Shown one piece after another: positions 1 to 8,554 of a stretch of DNA of 64,000 nt. A program made the translations under genes and the position numbers. The notes under the pieces were generated by a model that was not told the DNA's origin, made no database searches, and saw only the letters and a list, made by a program, of their open reading frames with translations. Source of the DNA: Rubripirellula lacrimiformis (GTDB lineage Bacteria > Planctomycetota > Planctomycetia > Pirellulales > Pirellulaceae). Where the stretch lies: contig NZ_CP036525.1 of assembly GCF_007741535.1 (NCBI RefSeq), positions 4,588,001 through 4,652,000 on the forward strand. The letters run 5' to 3'. Every line of letters starts with the position of its first letter. Positions within the stretch are counted from its first letter, which is position 1.

Positions 1-476
1 CGATTACACCTTGTCTATGGTTTGACGACAACGCCGAGGAAGCGGCAGAGTTCTATACGTCGGTCTTCGACGGTTCCAGAATCCTGCACAAGATGATCGC
101 CCATGATGACTGGCCGGGCGGCAAGATCGGCGACGTCATCATGGTTGATTTTGAACTCAAAGGTCAGCCCTACCAGGCCCTTGGTGGCGGTCCCAGCGAT
201 CCCTTCAATGATCGCGTTTCGCTATCGGTCACCTGTGCAGACCAAGCGGAAGTCGATCGCTATTGGGATCGACTTACCGCCGATGGCGGCGAACCAATCA
301 TGTGTGGATGGCTGAAGGATAAGTTCGGCATGCGATGGCAAATCGTTCCCGAGGAATTCTTCCAACTGGTCAACGACAAGGACCCCCAAAAATCGCGACG
401 CGTCATGCAAGCGATGACCCAAATGGTGAAGCTGGATGTCGCAAAACTAAGACAAGCACATGAAGGGCAAGAATGA
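1..476 (+). CDS. VOC/PhnB-like protein (5'-partial)
   Basis: The reading frame is open from base 3 and enters from outside the window. The first residues (ITPCLWFDDNAEEAAEFY) are the conserved start of the PhnB/3-demethylubiquinone-methyltransferase-like branch of the vicinal oxygen chelate fold, so little is missing. An internal ATG at 93 would remove this conserved strand and is not the start. Later motifs (GGGPSDPFNDRVSLSV, WLKDKFGMRWQIVP) fit the family. The substrate cannot be told from sequence. The stop overlaps the next start as ATGA, so this is the first visible gene of a tightly coupled operon with a DoxX-like and a YCII protein, a set often found near ECF sigma factors. No sigma factor follows here; one could lie upstream of the window. 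Confidence 0.9.
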   Translation, partial: ITPCLWFDDNAEEAAEFYTSVFDGSRILHKMIAHDDWPGGKIGDVIMVDFELKGQPYQALGGGPSDPFNDRVSLSVTCADQAEVDRYWDRLTADGGEPIMCGWLKDKFGMRWQIVPEEFFQLVNDKDPQKSRRVMQAMTQMVKLDVAKLRQAHEGQE

Positions 477-880
477 ACCGCACCAGAAAACTGCGTACCA
501 CCGGGTGGGTATTGAGCGGACTTATCTCAGTGTTTTTGATCGGTGCAAGTGCCAGCGGAAAGCTCACATCGTGGGAAGGCAAGGCGGAGATGTTCGCCAA
601 GATGGGTTGGAGCGAAGACGTCATGTTCAGGATCGGCATCGTCGAAGTCGTGATTGCGGTGCTGTTTTTGGTTCCCCGCACGGCATTCGTCGCAACCATT
701 CTGCTGGCTGCTTACCTGGGCGGCGCAACCGCAACGCACGTCCGTGTGGGAGAGGCATTCTTCATTCCGATCGTCTTGGGTGTCCTGGCTTGGATCGCCC
801 TTGGACTTCGGCAACCAGAGGTACTCCGCCTAGCATTTGGAAAGCCGAGCCAACACCCCGAATCGAAAGGACTGAAATGA
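473..880 (+). CDS. DoxX-like membrane protein
   Basis: 135 residues with four hydrophobic segments at about 10-30, 50-70, 73-92 and 98-116, the size and topology of DoxX-like (DoxX_2) inner-membrane proteins. Family members are small four-helix membrane proteins of poorly defined, often redox-linked, function. The ATG overlaps the preceding stop by 4 bases and its own TGA overlaps the following ATG in the same way, so translation is probably coupled across all three genes. The C-terminal tail is short and polar. The specific role is unknown. Confidence 0.85.
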   Translation: MNRTRKLRTTGWVLSGLISVFLIGASASGKLTSWEGKAEMFAKMGWSEDVMFRIGIVEVVIAVLFLVPRTAFVATILLAAYLGGATATHVRVGEAFFIPIVLGVLAWIALGLRQPEVLRLAFGKPSQHPESKGLK

Positions 881-1230
881 AATACATGCTGCTGATCTAT
901 GCGTCGGAAGACTGTTGGACGGGGGACGAGCGCAAGGAGTGCATGATCGAATCGATGGCAATCTGCAAGGAACTGGAAGCCGAAGGCAAGTGGATCGCCT
1001 CGTCGCCACTACACTCCGTCGAGACGGCGACCAGCGTCAGAGTGCGCGATGGGCGAAGACAAATCACCGACGGTCCGTTCGCAGAGACGACCGAACAACT
1101 CGGTGGATACTACATCATCGATGTTGAAGACCTGGACGAAGCGATCGCCATCGCTGCCAGGATTCCGCCCGCAAAAAAAGGCACGGTCGAGATTCGCCCA
1201 CTATTCCCGCTGCCGGAGGTCCCACGATAG
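877..1230 (+). CDS. YCII-related domain protein
   Basis: 117 residues starting MKYMLLIYASED, the standard opening of YCII-related (DGPF-domain) proteins. The signature ITDGPFAETTEQLGGYYII is present, followed by the DLDEAIAIAARIP helix and a strand with EIRPLF, so the domain is complete. The start was chosen because it overlaps the DoxX stop as ATGA and begins exactly at the conserved N-terminus; longer in-frame starts run through other genes. YCII/DGPF proteins are small ferredoxin-like-fold proteins, commonly encoded beside ECF sigma factors. The biochemical role is not established. It ends the operon; about 280 bases without visible features separate it from a convergent aminotransferase gene. 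Confidence 0.9.
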   Translation: MKYMLLIYASEDCWTGDERKECMIESMAICKELEAEGKWIASSPLHSVETATSVRVRDGRRQITDGPFAETTEQLGGYYIIDVEDLDEAIAIAARIPPAKKGTVEIRPLFPLPEVPR

Positions 1231-1509
1231 ATCGATGCCCGCGATCTCAGACCATCGATCCGTCTGCCTGGCCGCAATCATCTGGTTGTCGCTCGCACAC
1301 GAATCGGGCCAATGAATCGGCTTGGCCGCAGGAGTCGTCCACGATCGGTCTAGTCGATCGAATTCTATTCCAAGTCAGCGTCTCGATCGCGAACATTTTA
1401 CGGTTCACGCCCCGTTGAATTCACTGCCAGATCGTTCCTGACATAGCACTTCGGCTTGTCGATCCGGCAATGACACTCTGAAACCCTATCCCAGCATCCG
1501 GCGAATACC

Positions 1510-2643
1510 TCAATGAGCCCCAGCACAAAAATCGGCGAGTCGTTCACAAGCAACAGCGATCTCATTTTCCGGTTGGCGCACGCCTACTGAGATTCTCACG
1601 ACGCCAGTCTCCGAAGTCCCCATCGCTTCATGCGAAAGCGGCGAACACTGAAGTCCGCTACCGACGATCAGCCCGTGTTTTCGAAGCCTCTCGGCAGACT
1701 GTCCACTGGTCTCGCCAGCAACCGAAAATGCGATGGTCGGCAGACGTCGACTGCCCTCCGCCATGCCGTACAGCGTCACGCGTCGATCGCCGGATAGCGT
1801 TTCTCGCAATCGACTCACCTGCTGGCGTGCGACTTCCAAATCAGCCAACCGAGTGGTTTCACCCAGCCGATGCAGCGCCGCTTCTAAGCCGGCCAGGGAA
1901 TACTGATCGACCGATCCAACATCGCAATACCCAGGCCGGCTTCCCCACTGCGAAGACGTCGCCCCGGTTTTCGGGTCGGGGATCGCACACTGAGCCGTCG
2001 CACATTTCAACTTGGCAGACTTGGCCATGTACAGTCCACCAATGCCCCAGGGTGCTTGCAAACCCTTGTGACCACCGAAGGCAACCATGTCGGCCCCCAG
2101 TTCGTCCAACGGCAGATCCATCCAACCAACGATCTGAGCGGCATCGATCAAGACCATCGCGTCATATCGATGGGACAATTCAATGATCTGCGTGATCGGC
2201 AACAAATCCCCGCTCACGTTGCATGCGGCCGTGATCGCGACCAAGCGGGCGTCCTTTGTCGCCAACGATTGCTCCAGCGAGCCCAAGTCCATCGGTGAAT
2301 CGTCACCATCCGGAACGACATCAACCACAACCCCATTTGCGCTCAGTTTCTGCAGCGGCCCATACACTGCGTGGTGCTCCCACCGGCTGGTCAAAACATG
2401 GCTGCCCGCGGGCAAGTCAACGCTCGCAACCGCCGTGGAAAGCGACGAAGTGCATCCCGGCGTCAGCAGCAACTGATCTGGATCAGCCACGCCAAAGAAC
2501 CGACACACCGCCGCATGTGCTTTCAAAAACCGATCCGGCCATTCCACCGGATGCGCCCGCATCGCTTCACAAACCGCATCCGCCACCGGCGTCGGCACCG
2601 GCCAGCTCGTCCCGGCATGATTCAAGTAAATCGGTTCTATCAT
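1510..2643 (-). CDS. Class V aminotransferase / cysteine desulfurase-like
   Basis: 377 residues of fold-type I PLP enzyme. The start (YLNHAGTSWPVPTPVADAV) matches class V enzymes related to cysteine desulfurases. VLIDAAQIVGWMDL contains the PLP-ring aspartate, and AFGGHKGLQAPWGIGGLY contains the Schiff-base lysine directly after the histidine. The C-terminal VRISVGVRQPENEI is typical of the family and the length is normal. Such enzymes remove sulfur or amino groups from cysteine or related substrates. A cysteine-desulfurase-like activity is plausible but the substrate is not proven. The gene stands alone, with no SufE or SufU partner nearby. Confidence 0.88.
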   Translation of the reverse strand: MIEPIYLNHAGTSWPVPTPVADAVCEAMRAHPVEWPDRFLKAHAAVCRFFGVADPDQLLLTPGCTSSLSTAVASVDLPAGSHVLTSRWEHHAVYGPLQKLSANGVVVDVVPDGDDSPMDLGSLEQSLATKDARLVAITAACNVSGDLLPITQIIELSHRYDAMVLIDAAQIVGWMDLPLDELGADMVAFGGHKGLQAPWGIGGLYMAKSAKLKCATAQCAIPDPKTGATSSQWGSRPGYCDVGSVDQYSLAGLEAALHRLGETTRLADLEVARQQVSRLRETLSGDRRVTLYGMAEGSRRLPTIAFSVAGETSGQSAERLRKHGLIVGSGLQCSPLSHEAMGTSETGVVRISVGVRQPENEIAVACERLADFCAGAH

Positions 2644-3209
2644 GTTTCCTGTTCAATCCGCGTATTGAAACGACTGTGCCAAAACTCGTGATGCCTTGGG
2701 AACGAAAACACTGGTCGACAACATTCCGACCCGAAGTGATCTTCCGCGAAGACGACGTTCCCAGACCACGCAAAGGAACTGGTTCAAGTCCCGCTGAACA
2801 AAGCAGCGGGCGGCCCGACTGAGTCGGAATCGAGGAATCGACGGTCAAAATCTAACGTGCGCCGGCGATCTGCACCTCGCGTCCCGTGGATCTAACGACG
2901 ATGGGCATAAAAAATCCAGATCGCCGACCTAGCCGATTTGCCAAGAAGGCTCTACCGCCATATCCGCTGGCAATTCAAGCAGCAAGCATCAAGTCCTTTC
3001 CCTATGTCGAACATCCACATACCGCTTTGGCCACTGCGGAATACATCCGTCGTCGTAGACGACACCACAAGTCCGTTCAGAAAACGTTCCAACCTGCACC
3101 GTCGTGGGATTCGCTAGAATTCGCGACCATCGGGTACGCGGAGTAACGCAATTCTGGCGATTCCCACGATGGCCCTCCCGATAGGTATTCATCGTGCGTT
3201 GCGTTGCGA
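2644..3209. other. Intergenic, no gene seen
   Basis: About 570 bases between the aminotransferase start and the nitroreductase stop. Only short overlapping reading frames occur on both strands. None has a ribosome site, a family motif or a believable signal peptide. The promoter of the aminotransferase must lie at the left end of this stretch. Confidence 0.5.
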
Positions 3210-3815
3210 CTAGAAGCCGTTTTCAATGACGACTTCATCGAGCGGGAGTTGGCCAGGTTTTGGCCATGCTTCCTTCGTGCCTTTGCCGATCGCGACCATC
3301 GGCCCCATCACGTGATCGTCGGGAAGATGGATCAGTTTTGCGACCTCTTCGATGTCGAAGCCAATCATGGGGCAGGATTGGTACCCCATGCCTTGTGCGG
3401 CCAGCATCATCGTTTGCATCGCAATGCCGATCGAGCGTTGGGCTTCGTCGCGCTGCAACCACTCACGACCATCATGGAACGGTCCCATCCAATTGACCAA
3501 CATCTCAGCGACGTCCTTCGGCGCGTTCGCAAAGTAACGCGCTGGATCCTTCTGCCAGGCCTTCATGTCGGCCGTAAACAGGACCAACAGCGACGCGTCC
3601 GTCATCTGAGCCTGGTCGTTCCCGAAGTCCTTACGAATCTTCGCACGCAGATCGGGATCGCGCAGGATCACGAACCGCCAGTGCTGGATATTGAAGCTGG
3701 TGGGAGCCTGGATGGTGGTTTCGAGCAGTTCCGTTTCCTCAGCCGCCGTCATTTTGTGGTCGGCATCAAAGTGCTTCACGGCTCGACGATTGAAGATGGC
3801 GTCTTTGACTTGCAT
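3210..3815 (-). CDS. Nitroreductase family protein
   Basis: 201 residues from the ATG at 3815. The frame can be extended upstream to a TTG, but that extension is low-complexity and proline-rich, and the family starts at MQVKDAIFNRRAVKHFD. The FMN-binding N-terminus (RRAVKHF), the APTSFNIQHWRFVILRD region and the late GYQSCPMIGFDIEEV segment are typical of NAD(P)H-dependent FMN nitroreductases of the NfsB/YodC type. Such enzymes reduce nitroaromatics and quinones, usually as dimers in the cytoplasm. It is a single gene; no regulator lies beside it. Confidence 0.9.
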   Translation of the reverse strand: MQVKDAIFNRRAVKHFDADHKMTAAEETELLETTIQAPTSFNIQHWRFVILRDPDLRAKIRKDFGNDQAQMTDASLLVLFTADMKAWQKDPARYFANAPKDVAEMLVNWMGPFHDGREWLQRDEAQRSIGIAMQTMMLAAQGMGYQSCPMIGFDIEEVAKLIHLPDDHVMGPMVAIGKGTKEAWPKPGQLPLDEVVIENGF

Positions 3816-4447
3816 TTCGGATTTCTCGGGGAGGAGGGGGGGAACTGGATTGTTTGGAATCTTGGACAATCTCTTTGTATCGGACGTATCCGGCTAGCAC
3901 GACGGGGGAAACGACAACCAAATTCATCCGATACCACGGCAGGACTGATCCACATGGAACCCCGCATCGCAAAGAGAGAGATATTTCATTTACTTTTCCG
4001 GCAGCGATCGATCAGCTGCCGGTTCCACTTAAGATCCCCAGAGCCAATCAACGGGATTGCCCCCACGGGCCCAGAACTTCGCATGCTAGCCGCTTCTGCG
4101 GTAAGGGATCAGAAAGTCGGAAGCCAGTAGTGGCGATCCCCCCCTGCACTTTCGCTTGTTCGTTGACCGACCGCCAAGATGCGTGCCTTACGAAGAAAGA
4201 TTCTCAGCCGACCTCTAGAACCAAGCTATCCGCCCGAATCGACCGCAAATTGCGGGGGAACGATTGCTGTCCAAAGGACTTCGACCATCCGAGACACTGG
4301 GCTGTGCAAGTCGGCGGCCGCCCTTTCCTAACGCAAGCATTGACAACCTGCCCTATTGCTGTACCATACAGCTATCCAGCTTGTTTGATCTCTTTCCGCG
4401 ATCTCCATGAACAAGCGTGCAACCTCAACTCGCATCCATTCAGCGAT
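3816..4447. other. Intergenic, no gene seen
   Basis: A divergent spacer of about 630 bases between the nitroreductase and the DoxX-like gene. The + strand frame stays open through most of it but has no family features. Around 4165-4195 a short GC-rich stretch (ccgccaagatgcgtgcc) loosely resembles degenerate REP debris. Promoters for both flanking operons should be here, but no clear -35/-10 pair was recognised. Confidence 0.45.
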
Positions 4448-4909
4448 ATGTCTTCACCCGAGCAACGCCGCGTTCGACTTCCACGCCTCGCCTTGGTGAC
4501 TCGAATCATCTTTGCACTCTTCCTATTCGGCACGGGGTGCATGACGATGGGTTTCGGCGTAAACGGATATCCGGTTGGCGACCCGCCAAATGAACTCGAT
4601 CAATTCATGATCGCGCTGCAGCAGACAGGCTATCTGATCTTTTGGGTTGGCTTGTTCAAGACAGTCGCTGGCGGGTTCATGTTCTTCCCGCGAACTGCAC
4701 CACTGGCGATCCTGATGTCGCTTCCGTATGCGTTCAACATACTTCTATACGTGATCTTCTTTGCACATCAATACCTCGTCATCGGGCTTCCCGATTTCGC
4801 AGCCTGTGCGCTGCTGATCTACTGCTACTTTGATTGGTATCGCCCCATTTTCGCTGGGCCTACGCCCGTCTCGAACCCGGACCAACGCGGAGTCGAAAAT
4901 GCACTTTGA
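4448..4909 (+). CDS. Small four-TM membrane protein (DoxX-like)
   Basis: 153 residues from the ATG at 4448; the open frame extends far upstream, but this ATG begins a short basic N-terminus (RRVRLPRLALVTR) followed at once by a membrane segment. Four hydrophobic stretches (LVTRIIFALFLFGTGCMTMG, GYLIFWVGLFKTVAGGFMFF, LAILMSLPYAFNILLYVIFF, GLPDFAACALLIYCYF) give a DoxX-like topology. It overlaps the MarR gene by 11 bases and probably shares a transcript with MarR and the sulfatase. The function is not known. Confidence 0.8.
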   Translation: MSSPEQRRVRLPRLALVTRIIFALFLFGTGCMTMGFGVNGYPVGDPPNELDQFMIALQQTGYLIFWVGLFKTVAGGFMFFPRTAPLAILMSLPYAFNILLYVIFFAHQYLVIGLPDFAACALLIYCYFDWYRPIFAGPTPVSNPDQRGVENAL

Positions 4910-5351
4910 TTCAGAATCGTCGCCGGGTTTTGCCATCGGGCGTGTTGCCTATCTGATCCGTTCAGCAATGGCTGCCGTGCTGAAGAGTGCCGGTTGGCCG
5001 TTTTCGCCAGAGGAAACGCAGACGCTGATCACTCTGCTAGACGCGGGTAAACCGCTAAGCATGAACGAGCTGGCATCCCTGATGATTCGTGATCCGACGA
5101 CCGTGAAGCGGCAACTGGACCGCCTTGTCGAACAGAAGTTTGCCCGGCGCAGCGAATCGAGTGAAGACGCTCGGATCGTGATGATCGCATTGACTCGCCG
5201 CGGAGAACAGAAGCTTCAAACCGTCCTTCCCCTATTAGACGACTTGCGAAAGACCACATTGAAGGGCATTTCGAAATCGGAACTGGACGCGACGCAGAAA
5301 GTACTGCGGAAGATGCAAACGAACCTGACCAACCCCATTTCAAAGGACTAG
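4899..5351 (+). CDS. MarR family transcriptional regulator
   Basis: 150 residues with a MarR-type winged helix-turn-helix. The recognition region LSMNELASLMIRDPTTVKRQLDRLVEQKF is followed by the wing (ARRSESSEDARIVMIALTRRGEQ) that carries the conserved D-R pair, and by a C-terminal dimerisation helix. The ATG at 4899 lies inside the end of the preceding gene. The stop is only four bases before the metallo-hydrolase start, so the regulator probably controls the three-gene operon 4448-6720, by analogy with ligand-responsive MarR proteins. The inducer is unknown; an alkyl-sulfate-type compound is a guess from the neighbour. Confidence 0.9.
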   Translation: MHFDSESSPGFAIGRVAYLIRSAMAAVLKSAGWPFSPEETQTLITLLDAGKPLSMNELASLMIRDPTTVKRQLDRLVEQKFARRSESSEDARIVMIALTRRGEQKLQTVLPLLDDLRKTTLKGISKSELDATQKVLRKMQTNLTNPISKD

Positions 5352-5355
5352 TCGC

Positions 5356-6720
5356 ATGAAAACTCTGATCGCTACTCTCTGCCTGTTCGCAACCACCGCC
5401 AGCGTTGCCAACGGGCAAACGCAAGTAGATCCTGAGATCGCACTCAGGATGCTGAACGCTCAACAACAACAGTTCGAACGGGGGATCGTCCAAGTTGCCG
5501 ATAATGTCTTCACGGCTGTCGGATTCCATGGCGCCAACACTTCCATGATTGTCGGAACCGACGGTGTCATCATCGTTGACACGCTGAAAGGGCCCGCAAG
5601 TGCCGCGGTTGCATACCAAGCCTTTCGACAGTACAGCGACAAACCTGTGAAGGCGATCATCTACACTCACAGCCACGGCGATCACATCGGTGGAGCCAGC
5701 GCGTTCGTCGGAGATCAGATGCCCGACATCTACGGCACCGAGAACTTCGGGTCGGCTGAAGGTGTCACCAAGGCGGCCGGTCCGATCAAGCAGAAGCGAA
5801 ATGTGCGTCAGTTTGGTCGGAACCTTTCACCCATGGAGAGCACCAACCGCGGGGTTGCTCCGTCCGGGACCATCGATGACGACGGCGGAAACGGGTTCCT
5901 TCCGCCAACCATCACGGTCCCCAACACTGGTCTCAAAACGACGATCGCTGGTGTCGAGATTGAATTCCATCTCGGCCCAGGTGAGACGGACGATGCCATG
6001 TTCATCTGGCTCCCCAAGCAGAAGGTGCTATTCTCCGGAGACAATTTCTACAGCTCGTTTCCCAACCTGTATGCCATTCGCGGCACAGCCTATCGCGATG
6101 TACTGAGCTGGTCGGAAAGCGTCGCCAAGATGGCGGAATTTCAACCGCAATCTTTGGTTCCTGGCCACACCTTGCCGATCCAAGGTCAATCTGCGTCTGT
6201 CACCGCGCTCACCGATTACAGCGAAGCGATCCGAAGTGTGTACGACCAAACCGTTCGAGGCATCAATCAGGGCAAAGGCCCTGACCAGCTTGCACACGAA
6301 GTCAAATTGCCTAAGCGTTTCAAGGACAAACCGTACTTGATTGAGTTTTACGGATCGGTACCCCATGCTGTCCGAGCAATCTATTCAGGTCTGTTGGGTT
6401 GGTACGACGGGAACCCGACGACGTTGAGTCCCATGGAACCCAAGCTGAAAGCGCAGAAGATTGCCGAACTCGCTGGTGGAACTCAAGAGTTGACCGAGCG
6501 GATGAACGCTGCACTGGACCAGCAAGACTTCCAATGGGCATTAGAGTTGTCGGATCATCTGAAATGGCTTGACGACGGCGACCGCAAACTGGCCCGCAAC
6601 GTGAAGATTCAATCGCTCAGAGGCCTAGCGGCAAGAGAGTACAACGCGCCGAACCGGAACTACTACCTCAGCTACGCCAACGAACTCGAATCCGGCGAGT
6701 TGAGCGAACTGTGGTTCTAG
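5356..6720 (+). CDS. Secreted metallo-beta-lactamase-fold alkylsulfatase-like hydrolase
   Basis: 454 residues with a signal peptide (MKTLIATLCLFATTASVANG, probable cleavage near residue 20). The zinc motif HSHGDH is at 105-110. The downstream pattern GPGETDDAMFIWLPKQKVLF, then SGDN and FPNLYAIRGTAYRD, is diagnostic of SdsA1/BDS1-type alkyl sulfatases rather than beta-lactamases. The following helical part with GLLGWYDGNPTTL matches the alkylsulfatase dimerisation domain. SdsA1 has about 650 residues; this protein stops before the C-terminal SCP2-like domain, so it is a short form. It is likely periplasmic and cleaves alkyl sulfate esters. It lies four bases after the MarR regulator gene. Confidence 0.88.
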   Translation: MKTLIATLCLFATTASVANGQTQVDPEIALRMLNAQQQQFERGIVQVADNVFTAVGFHGANTSMIVGTDGVIIVDTLKGPASAAVAYQAFRQYSDKPVKAIIYTHSHGDHIGGASAFVGDQMPDIYGTENFGSAEGVTKAAGPIKQKRNVRQFGRNLSPMESTNRGVAPSGTIDDDGGNGFLPPTITVPNTGLKTTIAGVEIEFHLGPGETDDAMFIWLPKQKVLFSGDNFYSSFPNLYAIRGTAYRDVLSWSESVAKMAEFQPQSLVPGHTLPIQGQSASVTALTDYSEAIRSVYDQTVRGINQGKGPDQLAHEVKLPKRFKDKPYLIEFYGSVPHAVRAIYSGLLGWYDGNPTTLSPMEPKLKAQKIAELAGGTQELTERMNAALDQQDFQWALELSDHLKWLDDGDRKLARNVKIQSLRGLAAREYNAPNRNYYLSYANELESGELSELWF

Positions 6721-7261
6721 TGAGCGGCGAAGCTGATGAGGTTCATCGCTACTAACAGTCCAGCGTTTGCCGATCGTCGCCTAGACTGCCGAACTCTGCT
6801 CTGAATCGGACAACCGATTCGGAACACGAACAACCGGCTGATTGGTGGACGCTGCCAGTTCGACGATCTCGGCGGCTTTCACAACGCCTCCGCCACGCTC
6901 GATGGCAGCTTGCATTCTGCTTGCGTTCGTTCGATAAGTCGGATCGTGCAGGACTTTCGAAATCGCGTTCCGGAGTTTGAAAACCGACACCGCATGTTCC
7001 CATGAATGGTTTCCAAACTGGCATAGACGAGTGGCTGATCAGTCAGACGATCGAAAGGGAATTCGGATTGCGGTCGACCAACATCGCTGTGAAACGGTCC
7101 CGTGAAGTGGAACCAATCGGGAAGGTCCTCGCGCGGAATTTCCAACTCGGCCGGCTGCTGGCTGCTTTGTGCGAGCTTGGTAAATCGATCGTTCGCAGCA
7201 TTGCGCACAGGCAGATTCCCCCGTCTTCGATCGTCATCAATCGGCTGCAACACGGGCGTTG

Positions 7262-7382
7262 GCAACGAGCGATCAATCAGTGTCGCGATTCAAGTCATCT
7301 CGCCCCCGCCGCGCAGCGGTTTGCAGGGGAGAGAATTAACGACAGGGGGAAGAAATAGCGACATTCCTCGATCGCTCGTTGC
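7262..7382. mobile_element. MITE-like element, copy 1
   Basis: A 121-bp element bounded by an imperfect terminal inverted repeat: GCAACGAGCGATC at the left and GATCGCTCGTTGC at the right, with similarity continuing for about 24 bases inward. Inside is a GC-rich palindrome (ctcgcccccgc / gcaggggagag) and a purine-rich stretch. It is clearly homologous to the copies at 12085 and 18115 and is the most diverged of the three. It sits inside a decayed glycosyltransferase gene. It encodes no protein, so it would have to be moved by a transposase acting in trans. Confidence 0.8.
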
Positions 7383-7397
7383 TTAGCACTCGCCTAG

Positions 7398-7445
7398 CGA
7401 TTCGATATCCGATTCGATATCCGATTCAATATCCGATTCGATTCC
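7398..7445. repeat. 12-bp tandem repeat, four units
   Basis: Four consecutive 12-base units of cgattcgatatc; units 1 and 2 are identical, unit 3 has one change and unit 4 two changes. They lie 15 bases to the right of MITE copy 1, inside the decayed glycosyltransferase. Probably slippage in non-coding DNA. Confidence 0.85.
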
Positions 7446-7858
7446 GCACCCGCCCCAAGAACGACGGGTTGTAGTGCCAGGACGTAAATAGCGAAGGTAC
7501 CCGATCGTTTCGGTTCAGGATGACAACGCTGCAAAGATTCACGAAAGGAATACTAAGGAAGTCGGAAACGAACCCGGCCTCGGGAGCCGCTTGGTCAACC
7601 ATCAAAGCGTCCACGCCCGATCGACGCAAAAGGTCGGGACCATCACGCAAAACACGTTGGCGGCTTCGTTGAATGACGGGACCGTGTAGGCCAAAACCGC
7701 CCACCCGCCAGCCCCCTAGCCCAATTGCGAGAGAATCGTGAGGTGTAGCGACGGGCCCGTGGCATTGGAGTGTTTCGGAACGCGGCCACGCCGAGCTAGA
7801 TTTCCTGGATGATGTCGATTCGATCCAACCGCCAATAACAGTAATAGACACCGAATCG

Positions 7859-8260
7859 CTAGGAAAGGATTTCTGTATCGGGCAGTCCCGCACGCAGCGC
7901 CTCTACGCCTTGCGATGTTAGCTGCGTGTTTGCAACGTCAATGTAGCTGAGATTCATTCCAACCAGGATGGGGACCGATGCGTCTGTGATGTTCGTCCCG
8001 CACAAGTTCAGTCGAGTGAGTTGACGGAGTCCTGCGATCAGCTCGATTGCACGATCGGAAACACCTGTCTCCCAGAAACTGATCCCCTCAAGATTCGGAA
8101 GAGCCAGCAGCGGATCGACATCGGCGTCGGCTATCTCCAATTTGTTGAAATCGACATCGACGATATCCTCGTTCGGGATTTCCTGTCGGCTTCGGAAAGG
8201 TTCGCCCAGAAACGTGTAGCGAACCCCTCGGTCCGTCAAAGCGATCAAAGTAGCATCCAT
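7859..8260 (-). CDS. Small leucine-rich-repeat protein
   Basis: 133 residues from the ATG at 8260 (a GTG at 8317 would add 19 unconvincing residues). After an N-terminal part (MDATLIALTDRGVRYTFLG) the sequence shows leucine-rich repeats: LPNLEGISFWETGVSDRAIE, LRQLTRLNLCGTNITDASV and LSYIDVANTQLTSQGVEALR, a spacing common in planctomycete LRR proteins. There is no signal peptide. LRR proteins usually bind other proteins; the partner is unknown. It may have been longer, but the frame starts and ends cleanly. Confidence 0.7.
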   Translation of the reverse strand: MDATLIALTDRGVRYTFLGEPFRSRQEIPNEDIVDVDFNKLEIADADVDPLLALPNLEGISFWETGVSDRAIELIAGLRQLTRLNLCGTNITDASVPILVGMNLSYIDVANTQLTSQGVEALRAGLPDTEILS

Positions 8261-8554
8261 CGAATCGTTCTCCGTGCTAAAGCACTGGGACGTGCACCTT
8301 ACCAAATAACAATTCACCGCACCGTCACGGCGAAAGCACGACCTTTTCGATCGACTTTGGCTATAAAAAGAATCGCACGTTCGTGCGTCAAATCTCCGAC
8401 TTCACCAGCATGGGGGAATGTCCAGTGCCCTTCTTTGCGGATTCCAATTCTTCGTAGCGCTTGCTTGCCGTGCCGAGCAAGGTTCCTGCAGCACCGCCGA
8501 AGGGAGTTGGGCACGTCCGATTCGGTTGCTGAAACAATACGCTTCGAACGTGTC

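Larger units (their letters stand above)
6784..7680 (-). pseudogene. Decayed MGT-family glycosyltransferase
   Basis: Three blocks in different frames align in order with macrolide/zeaxanthin-type glycosyltransferases. Block one (about 7680-7430) has LLRRSGVDALMVDQAAPEAG and PSLFTSWHYNPSFLGRVRNR. Block two (about 7200-7040) has AELEIPREDLPDWFHFTGPF and DQPLVYASLETIHGNM. Block three (about 6990-6830) has LRNAISKVLHDPTYRTNASR and GGGVVKAAEIVELA, the usual C-terminus. The N-terminal domain and most of the nucleotide-binding domain are missing. A MITE-like element (7262-7382) and a short tandem repeat separate blocks one and two. The gene is certainly non-functional. Confidence 0.75.

Noticed and set aside
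2567-2848. Small minus-strand frame overlapping the aminotransferase start
   Set aside because: Looks like a conserved-repeat peptide at first, but no second copy is present in the window and no start signal is seen.
3204-4130. Long open frame on + strand opposite the nitroreductase
   Set aside because: It is the antisense shadow of a well-supported nitroreductase gene and shows no motif, normal composition or ribosome site.
7398-7445. Possible CRISPR-type array
   Set aside because: Units are contiguous 12-mers with no spacers and no cas genes are nearby.
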